Numbered from the stretch's first letter, positions 1 through 10,120 are shown. The stretch: DNA of 64,000 nucleotides from Synaphobranchus kaupii (GCA_029718625.1 CM056383.1:20809930-20873929), one strand, 5' to 3'. Notes: generated from the letters alone by a model not told the origin. A program made the numbers and translations.

Positions 1-1230
1 ATGATGTGGTTAATGGATTTAACAACAACATTTTTTTAAATGTGGGGCCAAAATTGGCGGAAAAAATCAATGATACACAACCAAAAGAGGGGGAGGGGGG
101 TGCTGAAGATTATGTTAAGAAATTCAAGCTCAATTTATCTGGAAGCCGTAGAAGGAAAATAAATCATGAATATCGTTAGTAAGTGCAAGAATAAAACATC
201 TACTGACTGGAATGGAATCGAAATGACATTAGTCAAGAAAGTAATTGACAGTATTGTAAACCCACTAACCTACATCTGTAATCTATGATTCACAACCGGT
301 TCATTTCCACAGAAAATGAAAACTGCTAAAGTCATCCCATTATATAAAGCCGGTGAGAAACATCACTTCACTAATTACAGGCCGGTATCATTACTTTGCC
401 AGTACTCCAAAATATTGGAAAAACTGTTTATTGGAAGGTTAAATAATTTCATTGAAAAGCATAAAATGTTGACAGTCAGTACGGTTTCAGAGCCAACAGA
501 TCAACCGCCATGGCACTAATGGAGTTAACAGAAGAAATAAACAATTGTATAGATAATAAGAAGTATGTAATAGGAGTATTTATAGACTTTAAAAAAACAT
601 TCGATACCATTAATCATGACATACTACTAAAAAAAATGGAAAGGTATGGTATAAGGGGGGTTGTGTTAAACTGGTTGAAAAGCTACATAGGAAACAGGCA
701 ACAGTTCGTACAAATGGGTGATTATAAATCAACATGTTTAGACATTACTTTTGGAGTCCCACAGGGGTCAGTATTAGGCCCTATACTGTTTATTTTGTAT
801 ATAAATGATATATGTAGGGTATCAAAGATATTTAAATTTGTTTTATTTGCAGATGACACTAATATTTTTTGTTCTGGGGAAAGTTTGCAGCAGCTTTTGA
901 AGGTGGTCACTACAGAAATGAGTAAATTAAAACAGTGGTTTGACATAAACAAATTGTCATTAAATCTGAACAAAACTAAACTTATGTTATTTGGAAACCG
1001 TAAAATAAACACACAAGTACAAATGATGATAGATAATGTTAATATTGAAAGAGTGTATGAAAATAAATTTCTGGGTGTGATACTGGACCACAAAATCTGC
1101 TGGAAACCTCACATAAGTTATGTAAGAACAAAGCTGGCAAGGAGCACTGCTGTTCTGGGGAAAACAAGACACATATTGGATCATAAATCACTGTACATTC
1201 TATATTGCTCACTTATACTACCATATTGGG
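1..1230 (+). pseudogene. Non-LTR retrotransposon reverse transcriptase fragment (jockey superfamily, L2/CR1-like)
   Basis: This is a partial ORF2 of a LINE, which would have copied its own RNA into the genome by target-primed reverse transcription. Readable frames run from about 140-315, then 316-519, then 510-1230. Visible reverse transcriptase motifs are NYRPVSLL, FIDFKKTFDTINHDIL, VPQGSVLGP, FADDTN (the catalytic Asp pair), LNLNKTKLMLFG and FLGVILD. The linker upstream of 316 is still recognisable but has a stop near 288. A frame change near 490-515 lies between the fingers and palm regions. Similarity stops near 1230, right after the LYCSLILPY segment, so the C-terminus and 3' tail are missing. 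The window edge cuts the 5' side. It is a dead copy. The clade assignment is by eye; RTE is less likely. Confidence 0.85.
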
Positions 1231-1235
1231 ATGGC

Positions 1236-1284
1236 AGGTATGCCATCCGCCAAGTTACGGCTTGGCGGGCCATGCCCCATACCT
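1236..1284. repeat. Short imperfect palindrome at the LINE break point
   Basis: CCGCCAAG and CTTGGCGG form perfect 8-bp arms around a 6-base loop (1247-1268). The arms extend outward imperfectly to AGGTATG at 1236 and CATACCT ending near 1284. LINE similarity ends just upstream. Confidence 0.5.
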
Positions 1285-1654
1285 ATACAGCACCGAGAGT
1301 TTGCCACTTTTTAGGGTTTCCTACAGAAGTAACCACAATGACCATAGACTCTCAGCCCTTAAAAACATTAACTTATGTATGTTCTGACCTCATGTAACCA
1401 CACAGCATTCAGATACAACTTCACACATCCACACAATAAAGCCCCAAATTTGGGTTATTTTGCCGTTTTTCTTCTTCTTCCCATTTTCCTGCCAAACTGC
1501 CGGCCTCCGTCGCAATGTTATCCAATGGGGAGAATTATTATTTGAGGGTATGGTCCGTATACCTGCTCATCAAGCTTATCGTCCAATAAAAACGCTTCAT
1601 AGTAATGTTTTTTAATGTTAATGTAGCTAATGGCTTCATGCTTTCTAAGAAGTT

Positions 1655-1850
1655 ACTGTGGCTTAGTGGTTAAAACTGCAGTCTCTCACACAGTGGCCAG
1701 CCGCGTAAAGGTGTAACACAGTGACAGCCAATGAAATTTGAGCATTTTTCACGCTGTCCAAGGTGCTGAACTGCTCTCTAATGCAGCGGTTTTCACCTGA
1801 ATATTTAAGGTTGATTATGTGGACGCAGGTTCGAATCCCGGTCGGGGCAA
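1655..1850 (+). mobile_element. tRNA-like (SINE-like) remnant with widely spaced A and B boxes
   Basis: A box-A-like TGGCTTAGTGG lies at 1659-1669 and a box-B match GGTTCGAATCC at 1828-1838. A true tRNA has these about 35 bases apart; here about 160 bases separate them. A tRNA-derived SINE with an internal insertion is the simplest reading. No clear acceptor stem is visible, so it is not called a tRNA gene. Confidence 0.35.
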
Positions 1851-1869
1851 AGCCTGTCATACATTATCA

Positions 1870-2560
1870 AAGATAAACAGCTATGTTGAATCAATAAACA
1901 CGAATACCACTTTGTTGCACACTTTTTCTTGAGATTATCATTAGATTGTAGTGGCAGAGGTTTTGGTCAACTTGCAAAAAACAAAATGTTTCCTCATTTA
2001 AGAACTGACATTTTATTAGGTCTGACATTGAAATTTAGAGAATTCTAGAGAAGTAAACTGGTGACTGTTGATACCTGTCTTTTGGTCATGCAGATCATGC
2101 AGATCATAACAGTACAATGTGATGATTTCTGTGGTACTTTAGCATTCTGTTAAACTCTGAATTGGGCCACACAACATTACAGAATGATAGTGGTGTGTAA
2201 CAGTGTACTAATAATAAAAAGCAAAACCCTAAATAATGAGAAAACAGTCATGAGAAAACAACAACAAAACAACAAGGACAAAATAACAAGGACAGACAAC
2301 AGGAATTAGATTTTTCTTTTTTTTAAATTCCTCAAGATTAAAATAAGTCAGGGAAATAGAAACAGATTTAAACATTTTTATTCTAACAAAGCTTTTTTTT
2401 TTTTTTTATTAAATACTATTACTACTACTACTACTACTTCAAATATTAAAGTTGTATTCAAAATAGTTTATTCAAAATAGTAGCTAGTTTGAACAGCTAC
2501 AACAATAAAATGCTACTTATGCATTGAGTCATCAGTATTAACAAATTAACAATGTACTTT
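1870..2560. other. AT-rich stretch without a recognisable gene
   Basis: No coding region is supported. It holds a T-run near 2392-2407 followed by a short ACT microsatellite (about 2415-2440), and further AAT repeats follow near 2587-2606. Confidence 0.6.
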
Positions 2561-2639
2561 GTTAAATTTATTTAATTATAATACACAATAATAATAATAA
2601 TAATAACAATTTCAAGTAAATTTTGCTGGTAATACTTAT

Positions 2640-2860
2640 ATACATAGACAAGAACACCAGGCGGCTGGACAAACTGGTAAAAAAGGTGGGCTCAGTGCTT
2701 GGTAGGAGGCTGGACTCACTGGGGACTGTGGTGAAAAGATGCACACTCAGTAAGGTGCAGGCCATCCTGGATAATGCCAGTCATTCCCTCCATAACACCC
2801 TGGCAGGCCAGAGAAGCAGCAGCTTTACAACATCTCAGTCAATGGCAGGGGCTCTTGACC
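2640..2860 (+). pseudogene. LINE ORF2 C-terminal fragment (Rex1/CR1-like)
   Basis: The plus-strand frame reads RRLDKLVKKVGSVLGRRLDS, then a segment containing KVQAILDNASHSLH and QRSSSF. From memory this pattern is the extreme C-terminus of a common teleost LINE ORF2, after the reverse transcriptase. The same family appears to be represented on the minus strand at 58.6-61.2 kb. The fragment lies tail to tail with the last exon of the intact minus-strand gene and may sit in that gene's 3' untranslated region. Confidence 0.55.
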
Positions 2861-2888
2861 TGGGCTGTTGGTTGCTCCTCTCGCTCTC

Positions 2889-3979
2889 TCAGTTCCCTTT
2901 TTCAGTAGCCCACCTCTGTTTTTCTGCCTCATAAAAGGCAGACAACTGGAACTCCTCCCAGCTCATTTCTCTCTCCATCCCTTGTACCTGGTACAGAGAA
3001 AGCACCTTGGCAGGACAGTAAATATATTTTCCTGTCACCCCAGGGAAGCCAGTGTGGATGTGGGGGCTGTTGGGTCCCTGTTTCATGGGTTTGTGGCAGA
3101 ACCTGCAGAGGCGACCTGAAGGCAGTTGCTCCACACACTTTCTCTTCCCTCTCTCCTCCAGCACTTTCTTCCTCACCATCCCCCGCTGCTTCAAGGCCTC
3201 CAGCTCCCTCTGAAAGAACTCTGTGTCAGCAAAGTCCTGGAATGGCATCCTGGGATTGGTGAGGCCTTCTGCTGCATAAGTCTGGAAGACCTTAGTAGAG
3301 CAGTAAAAGTATTTCACCTCTCCCATCTGATAAAAAAAGTGGATGGAGGAGCCATCCCCGAGGTACCGGGACTTTGGCTGACCACAGGCGAGGCAGTTGC
3401 GTGTTCTCTTAGGGAGCTGTTGCTGTTGTTGTTGCTGCTGCATGGCTCCCTGCTGCTTCTCCAGTATCTCCCTCACCATCTTCTCCACTGCAGCCTGGGA
3501 CAGAGGGGGCTCCTGGAGGCCGCCCTCAGGCAATGGTGTGGCTGGAGCTGGTGGATTCACCAGGGCTGGAGGCAAAGTGGTGACAGGGACACTGACTGTT
3601 TGACTCCCTGCAGTCAAACACTGCCACAGCTGCTGGCTCTCCTGGAGCTTCTCAGGGCTGGTGTTGAGTGAAGTACTGGCATTGGTTTGCTTTGCCAAGT
3701 ACTTTATGTAGCGTGAGATGTGCTGCTTTGTGGTTGGATGCAGGAGGCTGTTGGGGTCCCCATGGCAGCTGTGCATCAGGGCTGCATAATCAGCGTCAAC
3801 CCGCACCAGGAGGTCCTTCGCTCCTCTGTGTTTAGCCAGCAGTTCATCGATGGCTGCTCTCATCGGGACCGGCCATCTGTTGTGGTCCAATACAAAGACC
3901 AGCCCTCCTGTTTTGATTGGACCAGTGCGGGTAGCCCTGGGAGAAGCAGCCATTGGCAGTGGTGGGGTTTTTTGGAGAT
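2889..3979 (-). CDS. Coding exon 8: polyglutamine tract and twin CCHC zinc-binding-like repeats
   Basis: The exon encodes residues 1122-1484 and the TGA at 2891-2889. The acceptor is a strong polypyrimidine tract plus AG at 3981-3980. After a Pro-rich region comes an eight-Gln run. Two similar modules follow: CLACGQPKSRY with H1335 and YFYC (C1317, C1320, C1348), and CRFCHKPMKQG with H1430 and YIYC (C1413, C1416, C1443). Both have the pattern C-x2-C-x13/14-H-x12-C and are followed by a Met/Phe/Glu-rich helix. A minus-strand AATAAA candidate lies near 2567-2573, beyond the LINE fragment. Confidence 0.8.
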
Positions 3980-6900
3980 CTTAAAAAAATAAAAAATAAA
4001 ATAAAAAGATTTGAAAAATCAATTGTTATTGAGAAAAAGTAAACTGGTGAAAAATAGACAACAAATGATGTGTGAGAGAGATGTAAACTACTAGCTAACA
4101 GTTATTTGTAGAAGTATGTTTGACTGCAGTATAATTAGGATTACCTGTGTCCATAAAAGAGCCAACATTACATTGCAGGCCAGTTTGTGCTGCTGGGAGC
4201 TCACTGATGTCACAGCTCTCCTGGAAAACACGCCAAATTACTATTAGTTATTAGCTGGTAAACAGATGGACAACACTGTTAGACAACAGAAATGTGTAAA
4301 AATCAAATGAAGAATTGTAAAAATCAAATGAAAATTACCTGTGAAGTGTCTCCCTTTCTGGCATCTGATGTGTGGTGGGCAGGGGGGAAGTGAAACACCA
4401 CAGGAGGGCTAGACCGTGGCTGGACGGATGGCTGCTCTTTTTTTACAGCAACCGGAAGAGGAGGAGGAGGAGGAGGAGGAGGAGTTGTCTTTTGGGACTT
4501 GTGTTTGTCCCAGTCCAGTGGAACTGGACCACAGCCTGGTTCAAGGTACTGTAGTCCAAACCTCTCCCCTGTGTCCCTGACAGAGAGGTGGAGCGCTGGG
4601 TATTTGACGGCCCCCATCACCCTCTCAGATGCCCTGTTTAACTCTGCTATTAACACAGGGTCAAACACCTTTGGCAGCACCACGTCAGGCTGCTTCAAGT
4701 CCAGAAGCCGCTGGAAGTTCCACCTTGCCACTCCTGTCATGCCCTGGGCCTGGAACAGATTGGTGGACACCTGGTTGCCTGTCACCCAGCGGGCCTGGTG
4801 ACAGTGGAAGCCCTCCTGCTGAGAGGTGCCCCTGACAGTGATCCAGATGGGCACAGTGGCTCCCTCCCCTTGCACATGGTTGAGCTGCAGGGTGCCACCA
4901 TAACGGTAAAGGGTCCCATCCTCCCCCTCTGGGTCACTGAGGCAGCCTCTCAGGATGTGGACACGCTGGATCCTCCACTCCTTCAGCATTGAGGGCTTGA
5001 ACAGCAAGATGCCGTTGGGGTCCTTGGTCAGGTGGAAGTGGTGTAGGACATCCTCCACTCTCTTTACCAGCTCTTTCGGATGAGGCACCTTGGTCCTGCA
5101 GTGTTCCCTGATGTGCTGCTTGGTAGGATTAGCAGGCACAATCCCACAGAAGGTGTAGGCGTCCTTAAGCTTCTGCAGGTCATCCTGATCCACCACACTG
5201 AATGCCGCAGACAGGAACTTACAGAAGGTGCTGTAGAGTGGATGGTGCTCAGAAACACACTCCCTTGTGAACCTGCGCATGCAGTGGAACAAATCCAGCT
5301 TCACAGTGATGTCCTGGTTGAACTTGATGCGTGATGCACACAAGTTGGCCAACTTCCCAGAGGTGGCCTCAGCCACGATGGCATCAGTGGTCTTCCAGGC
5401 ATCCCACTGAAGGTGCTCGTGAGGCTCAGAGTCCGGGACTCGGAAAGGAGCACAGCAGTCTCTAATTATAGAAAAAAGCAAAGAGAAATTGTATTGAAAA
5501 ATGTGATGTGAAATGGGCTGATATACATTTTCATTAAAGGTAACACTATAAAATTATGTAAATAATGGTGTGTGAAATGTGTCACTTTTTTTCTATTTAT
5601 TCTATGTATGAAATGATTTAATCTAAACTCAATAAAGATGTAATCTGACCACATTAATTTGTTCAGGTTTTGATTCATACCTGTCCACCCACTGGTACTT
5701 GGCCTTCTCTACCCCAGCAGAGTTGTAGCGGTGGGCCAGCCCATCATACATTGGCTCCAAGGACTTGTCACACTCCGACTGAAGCATCACCCAGGACAGG
5801 ATCATCCAGTTTTCATTCATAATGGCATATGATGACATGGTGCCAGATGATAAAGTGACCTTCCTGGCCAGTCGACGTGTGTGGTCTGATCTGAAGACCT
5901 GTCCAAATGTTCCTTGTAGGAGCAAATTCAGGACTGGCTCCTGCCGTTTATACTCCTGGAGGAGGCACTCAGTCAGGTAGTGTGAGGAGACAGAGACTCC
6001 ATACCAGCCATCAGTATCCTCATAGTTGCCAAATGGTGCAGGGGAGTCCTCATGGCGTAGGAAACCAGTGATGGTTTTCTGTCCATACAGCCCTGCCTCT
6101 GCATCCCTGACATTCTGCACAGCAAGCAGGTAGGCCAGGTTGGCACGCTCATATTTGAGGTGGAGCAACTCATTCACCTGGTTGGCCATGTCATTTGGAG
6201 ACTTGCCTGTTCTCCTTAGCTCATCCATCACTGTCTTGCATATGGCCTTCTTGTGGGTGAGGAAGGCTGGGAGAATGTTGGACAACCTATATGGGAGCAT
6301 TTCCAGCCACTGAGGCTTGTCAGCAAACCAGTACCTTTTACACATCTTGCAGTTGAGACGGGAGGCAAAGATGTAATACTGGCCACTGGTACCAACAATC
6401 ACCCGAGGCCTTCCTACACCTGCAGAGAGAACCTGGGGAGAAGGACAGCCATAGAGACAAGGCAGGATGTAGTTGTTCCTGAGTCGCTCCATTATGGCAT
6501 GCTCAGGCTTCCAGATGAAGAAAGGATGGAGCTGGAAGTATTTGGGTGATGGCAGCTCAGAAATTGAGTCAATGAGTTCAGGCTGAGGTGGATGACGCCA
6601 CAAGGACACCATATTCATAGGATGCCGGACCGGTCGGGACCCTGGCCATAGACCCAAGGCCTCCAGCTCAGTCTTCATCCAGATGCGCTGATGGAGAGAG
6701 CAGTTCCATTTGCTGACCTCCTGGTCATAACTGGGGACAGAGGCAAGCTGGGCAGGTGCAGAGGAGACTGTAGGTAGAGGTACAGAGGTGGCTGCTGCAG
6801 ATGGACGTGCAGGGGAGGCTGCAGGTAGAGGTGAAGAAGCGGCTGCAGGCAGAGGAGCAGAGAAGGCTGCAGGCAGAGGAGCAGAGAAGGCTGCAGGCAC

Positions 6901-9213
6901 TCGTGCAGGGGAGGCTGCAGGTAGAGATGCAGAGGAGGCTTTAAAGATAGAAAAAAATGTGATTAGTCAGACATTTCAGAAACAGTAGTTAGTAAAGAAT
7001 TGTGAGTAATATTATTGGCAAAACTTAGCCTGAGGTAGATAATTAGGTCGCTGTTTATCATATGAAGCTAAATACTCTGCTCTCACATTGTAGGTTCCTG
7101 AGGGTTTGTCCTAGACTGTAGATCAAAGGATAATGCCAAGGCTAACAGCTTAAGAAAAATTGGAAGTGGGACCCTGACTGGAGATGATGGGACTCATAAA
7201 TTAGAGGATGAATAATGACATAACCTGAAGTATTCTAAAAACGTTCATTATGTCTGCTGTAGTTAATCAGACTTCTTTTTCTTTTATCCCAGACAAGTTA
7301 AGGTTTGTTATTTTACCTTTACATGTTTCGACGGTCGTCTTCCGTCTTCCTCGGAAGAGTCACCACACTACAACTGGTGACTCTTCTGAGGAAGACGGAA
7401 GACGACCGTCTGGGATAACTTGTCTGGGATAAAAGAAAAAGAAGTCTGGATAACCTGAAGGAAATTTAACATTACAGAAATGCAGAGTCTAAATATATGT
7501 ATTTACCAGGAGAGGCAGTCCCACAGGAACCATCATCAACTGGACTTGAACATGTAGCAGTCGCAGATGGTTTACTCCTCACTGTCAAAGGAAAGGTTAT
7601 TATAATCCTAAGCCTGTTAATTATGTTTTGATTGAGCACAATAGTTTTATTAACGATAATACTTCCTTTACCTGTTTTTATAGTCAATTATAGTGTTTAA
7701 TTGAGATCCTTAAACCGACTTTCAGGAAGAGGTAAACTGTTTTGGTAACAGGTAAAGCAAGTCAACTAACCATCATGTTTACATGCTTACTGTGAATTTC
7801 AAAGAGTGCAGCATGATTTACTTGTGAGCCAAAAATGCACATTTGGACTGATATTAAACATATTGATCCAAGACTACAGTTTATAACAGTCCATTTTAAC
7901 AGCTCTCTATTACTTTTGGCTTTTGCTCACAAATAATTAATACCAACCCTTGTTCCACAGATTCATCAAGAATGATAAAAAGGAATTCATGGAAATACTC
8001 ACCCACATCACTGATATGTTAAGACCTTGGGATATTGGTTAGTAGAACAAAAGAACACAAGTATCAGAACAGGCTAGAACACAGCCAAAATAATAAAAGA
8101 ACACACGTCATAACAAGCCAGAACATGGCTAAAACAAAACAAAGTTGTTGAATCCCAGTTTTGAATTAACCTCTCTCTGCACACAAGGCTGGAGGCTGGA
8201 CAGCGGATGGTGAATCTGAAAGCATGGATAACAGTTTGGAATGTATTGTTAATGAACCTCAGAGCACTATGCAGAACCTGATTGACAAAACATGATAACA
8301 TTAAATCCTGTGAAAAAAATATAGCCTGTAAATTCACTCACTCGATGGGGTCTGAAATTTGGATGGAGACAGATCCAACATCATCCTGACCAAATCCTCA
8401 TCCTCGTCCATTTCTGTCGAATGAAACAAGATAACTTGATCAATGACAAGTTGAAAACTATATCATGCAATCCGTGAATATGTATGCTGATCACTAACCT
8501 GGAGGGTTGGAAGTGGTGGTTAAAGTGGCTGTCTGGGTTGTTGGCACAGAGTGGGAATTGGAGACAGGGGAGCTGAGCTGGCTCTGCTGCTTCATCAGGT
8601 ACTGCTGCAGCCGGTGCATTTTGCTGTTGGGAACACACCTTTGCCGCAGGATGAAAGCAGCAAAGCCATCAGCCCTGCTTTTCCAAATTTCCCCCCATGT
8701 TGCTTTGGCCCTGGCCCCGAAGCCCACCAAATTGTCAACCTCTGTTTCCACAGCAGCTGGAGCTGGCCTCTCTGCCAGGTACCTACGGAGGTCTTTGAGC
8801 TCTTTAAACCCCCTGCAATACTGCAGGAAGGACAAAAGGCTGTCCTTGCTGTGGCCCACAGGGTTGAACTGGCCTGCCTCCTCCTCCTTTTCAACCTTGT
8901 TGATGAGGTACAAGCTGTAGCCCACATCATTTTCAAGGAGCCACCGGAAAGACTTGCCCTTGTATTTTCCAAACTGGAGGGTGTATTCCCCCAACACCTC
9001 CAGTTTGTCAGAGACGTCCCCCCCTCGCTGAAGGACCACCTTACGGGCATTAGCCATCACCACCTCCTCCTTCAGTGCTGCAGACTTGTCTTGCAAGGAG
9101 GGATTGTCTTTGATCCTCCTTGCCTCCTCAGAGGGGTCCTGTCGTAGATGGCCCGATGGACCCTTCCTGAAAGACACCTCCATCCTTCCAGGGAAGAAGT
9201 TGAACTTCTTCAT
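2889..9213 (-). CDS. Intact eight-exon gene: GKYKG module, DUF6729-like region, DDE-like core, twin CCHC repeats
   Basis: Join of 9213-8499, 8413-8342, 8215-8171, 7581-7507, 6938-5681, 5461-4339, 4220-4145 and 3979-2889: 4,455 nt, 1,484 codons plus TGA. All seven introns start GT and end AG. Phases are 1,1,1,1,2,0,1 and all match. The start is the first ATG after an acceptor at 9221-9220; a second ATG at 9183 is possible. Domains in order: GKYKGKS at 82-88, Pro/Ala linker about 303-370, Cys-containing region with C-x2-C at 499-502, a possible RNase H-like core about 645-790, polyproline near 1065, polyglutamine about 1301-1308, and CCHC repeats at 1317-1348 and 1413-1443. Function is unknown. 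Inference: transposase-derived protein or the transposase of a spliced element. Every other mobile-element gene here is damaged; this one has no stop or frameshift. Confidence 0.85.
4145..4220 (-). CDS. Coding exon 7 (76 nt)
   Basis: The acceptor is gtgttttccag ending at 4221; the donor is GTAATC at 4144. It encodes ESCDISELPAAQTG and a short continuation, phase 0 in and phase 1 out. It is too short for the usual length cut-off but is needed to connect exons 6 and 8 in frame. Confidence 0.75.
4339..5461 (-). CDS. Coding exon 6: second half of DDE-like core and polyproline tract
   Basis: The exon encodes residues 722-1096. It begins with the last base of an Arg codon followed by DCCAPFRVPD, so the possible second acidic position reads WVDRDCC across the splice junction. 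VKLDLFHCMRRF (D778, H781) follows about 55 residues later, as a D-x2-H pair does in several eukaryotic transposase cores. The middle part (HQARWVTGNQVSTNLFQAQG) is rich in Trp and Gln and unassigned. A GAGGAGGA run at 4457-4483 on the plus strand encodes the polyproline tract. The donor GTAATT is at 4338. Confidence 0.8.
5681..6938 (-). CDS. Coding exon 5: Pro/Ala linker, DUF6729-like region, start of DDE-like core
   Basis: The exon encodes residues 303-722. It opens with imperfect PLPAA repeats. The region from about residue 372 has many aromatic residues and Cys pairs, including NCKMCKRYWFADKPQW (C499, C502). I associate it from memory with the fish domain DUF6729. Near the end, FGQVFRSDHTRRLARKV offers a possible first catalytic Asp (D654) in a strand, followed by a hydrophobic YAIMNENWMILSWVML segment and a helix. 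The exon ends inside KYQWVDR at D721, where the donor GTATGA splits the Arg codon. Confidence 0.8.
7268..7447. mobile_element. Fold-back element inside intron 4 of the intact gene
   Basis: The outer arms (about 7268-7300 and 7415-7447) are reverse complements, for example TTTTATCCCAGACAAGTTA and its complement. The inner arms (about 7330-7364 and 7370-7405) also pair, for example CGGTCGTCTTCCGTCTTCCT. The two arm pairs are interrupted by about 30 unpaired bases on the left side only. It is a MITE or fold-back insertion and does not affect the splice sites. Confidence 0.75.
7507..8413 (-). CDS. Coding exons 2-4 (three small exons with introns)
   Basis: Exon 2 is 8413-8342 (72 nt, acidic EMDEDED start), exon 3 is 8215-8171 (45 nt), and exon 4 is 7581-7507 (75 nt, ends before GTAAAT). 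All are phase 1 to phase 1 and multiples of three, so each could be skipped without breaking the frame. They encode a low-complexity acidic then Ser/Pro-rich linker (residues 239-302) with no recognisable domain. Confidence 0.75.
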
Positions 9214-9219
9214 TATTTC
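8499..9219 (-). CDS. Coding exon 1: ExoX-C-like GKYKG module
   Basis: The acceptor is tgtgtacag at 9228-9220 and the donor is GTTAGT at 8498-8493. The exon encodes residues 1-238 from the ATG at 9213. A basic, charged N-terminus precedes LEVLGEYTLQFGKYKGKSF, which resembles the small C-terminal module of exodeoxyribonuclease X and related proteins (pattern GKYKG then WLL and a GY motif). A conserved-looking helical segment (LLSFLQYCRGFKELKDLRRY) follows. The tail is Gln/Ser/Thr-rich. The acceptor just before the start codon implies at least one further upstream exon, probably untranslated. Confidence 0.8.
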
Positions 9220-9343
9220 CTGTACACAGCAAAACACCATGCATATTACACAGTAATAATTCAAGTGACAGAATTACATTCATAATAACTAGGGTAATAT
9301 AATTTTATATGACATATCTTTATATTACACAGACAGGCATACA

Positions 9344-9366
9344 GATAGATAGATAGATAGATAGAT
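9344..9366. repeat. AGAT tetranucleotide microsatellite
   Basis: Five to six perfect AGAT units lie in the presumed first intron. Confidence 0.9.
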
Positions 9367-9589
9367 GGGAGGACACAATGTATTAATGTAACAGCAAATA
9401 ACTAAAAAAATTAAACTTTGCAAACTCCCATCTTACATGTAACGTTATGGGCTACATCTTCTGTAGCATATACTGTCTGTTCATTCATTATAAATGTACA
9501 CTATGGACAAAGAAATAAACTACGACAGGATGTTTATAGTGGTAGTGTCAGCAAGAGAGAAATTGACAGCACTTCCAGTTGTAAAGTTA

Positions 9590-9800
9590 TTTTATTTATT
9601 TATTTAACCTTTATTTAACCAGGCAAGTCATTAAGAACAATTTGTTATTTACAATGGCGGTCTGGCAAAAGGCAAAGCCTCTTGAGGGAAGGGGAAAGGG
9701 GCAAGTTAGGCCTACAAGGCAATTATTAGCGATGATAATAATAATACATTTTATTTATGAAGCACTTTTTCATAATACGCTTTTTCAAAGACGCTATATA
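9590..9800. repeat. Dispersed teleost repeat fragments
   Basis: TTATTTAACCTTTATTTAAC followed by CAGGCAAGTCATTAAGAACA is a very common interspersed motif in fish genomes. The next 80 bases (TTTTATTTATGAAGCACTTT onward) resemble the 3' ends of LINE-derived repeats. Neither part is complete. Confidence 0.5.
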
Positions 9801-9983
9801 GGTGTAGATTTCAGGGGGATGCAGGGGATATGTCCCCCTCAATATTTAGAACACATGCAATTGATGTAACTGTTAACAACAAATCGAGTTACAACCTGTC
9901 AAGGCTAAGAAAACATTAAAATGAACATCTCGTTGAATCAGTTTAGGTTGAATTAACGTTATGTGGTAACGGGCCCGACTTAC

Positions 9984-10120
9984 GTTTGATAAACTTGACG
10001 TTTAGTTGTTGTCTTTGTTGTTGTTGATGTCGTGCTAAAATGTGTGGGAAAAAACACTTGTTCGATACTGCCGCTGCTCCGTCACTCTCTTCTTCACTCT
10101 ATAAGCAGGGTCTCTCACTC
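9984..10120 (-). promoter_or_regulatory. Candidate 5' untranslated exon of the intact gene
   Basis: A strong donor, AAAC|GTAAGT, lies at 9984/9983 on the minus strand. The sequence upstream of it (10120-9984) is relatively rich in CpG (GTGACGGAGCAGCGGCAGT) compared with the flanks. It would splice over about 760 bp to the acceptor at 9220. No core promoter motif is certain, and only the donor and the orphan acceptor support this. Confidence 0.4.

Noticed and set aside
3126..3671. Open plus-strand frame of 181 codons
   Set aside because: It is antisense to the polyglutamine exon of the intact minus-strand gene. Its Leu/His-rich composition is the reverse reading of that exon.
8551..9147. Open plus-strand frame of 198 codons
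   Set aside because: Antisense to coding exon 1. Splice sites and phase support only the minus strand.
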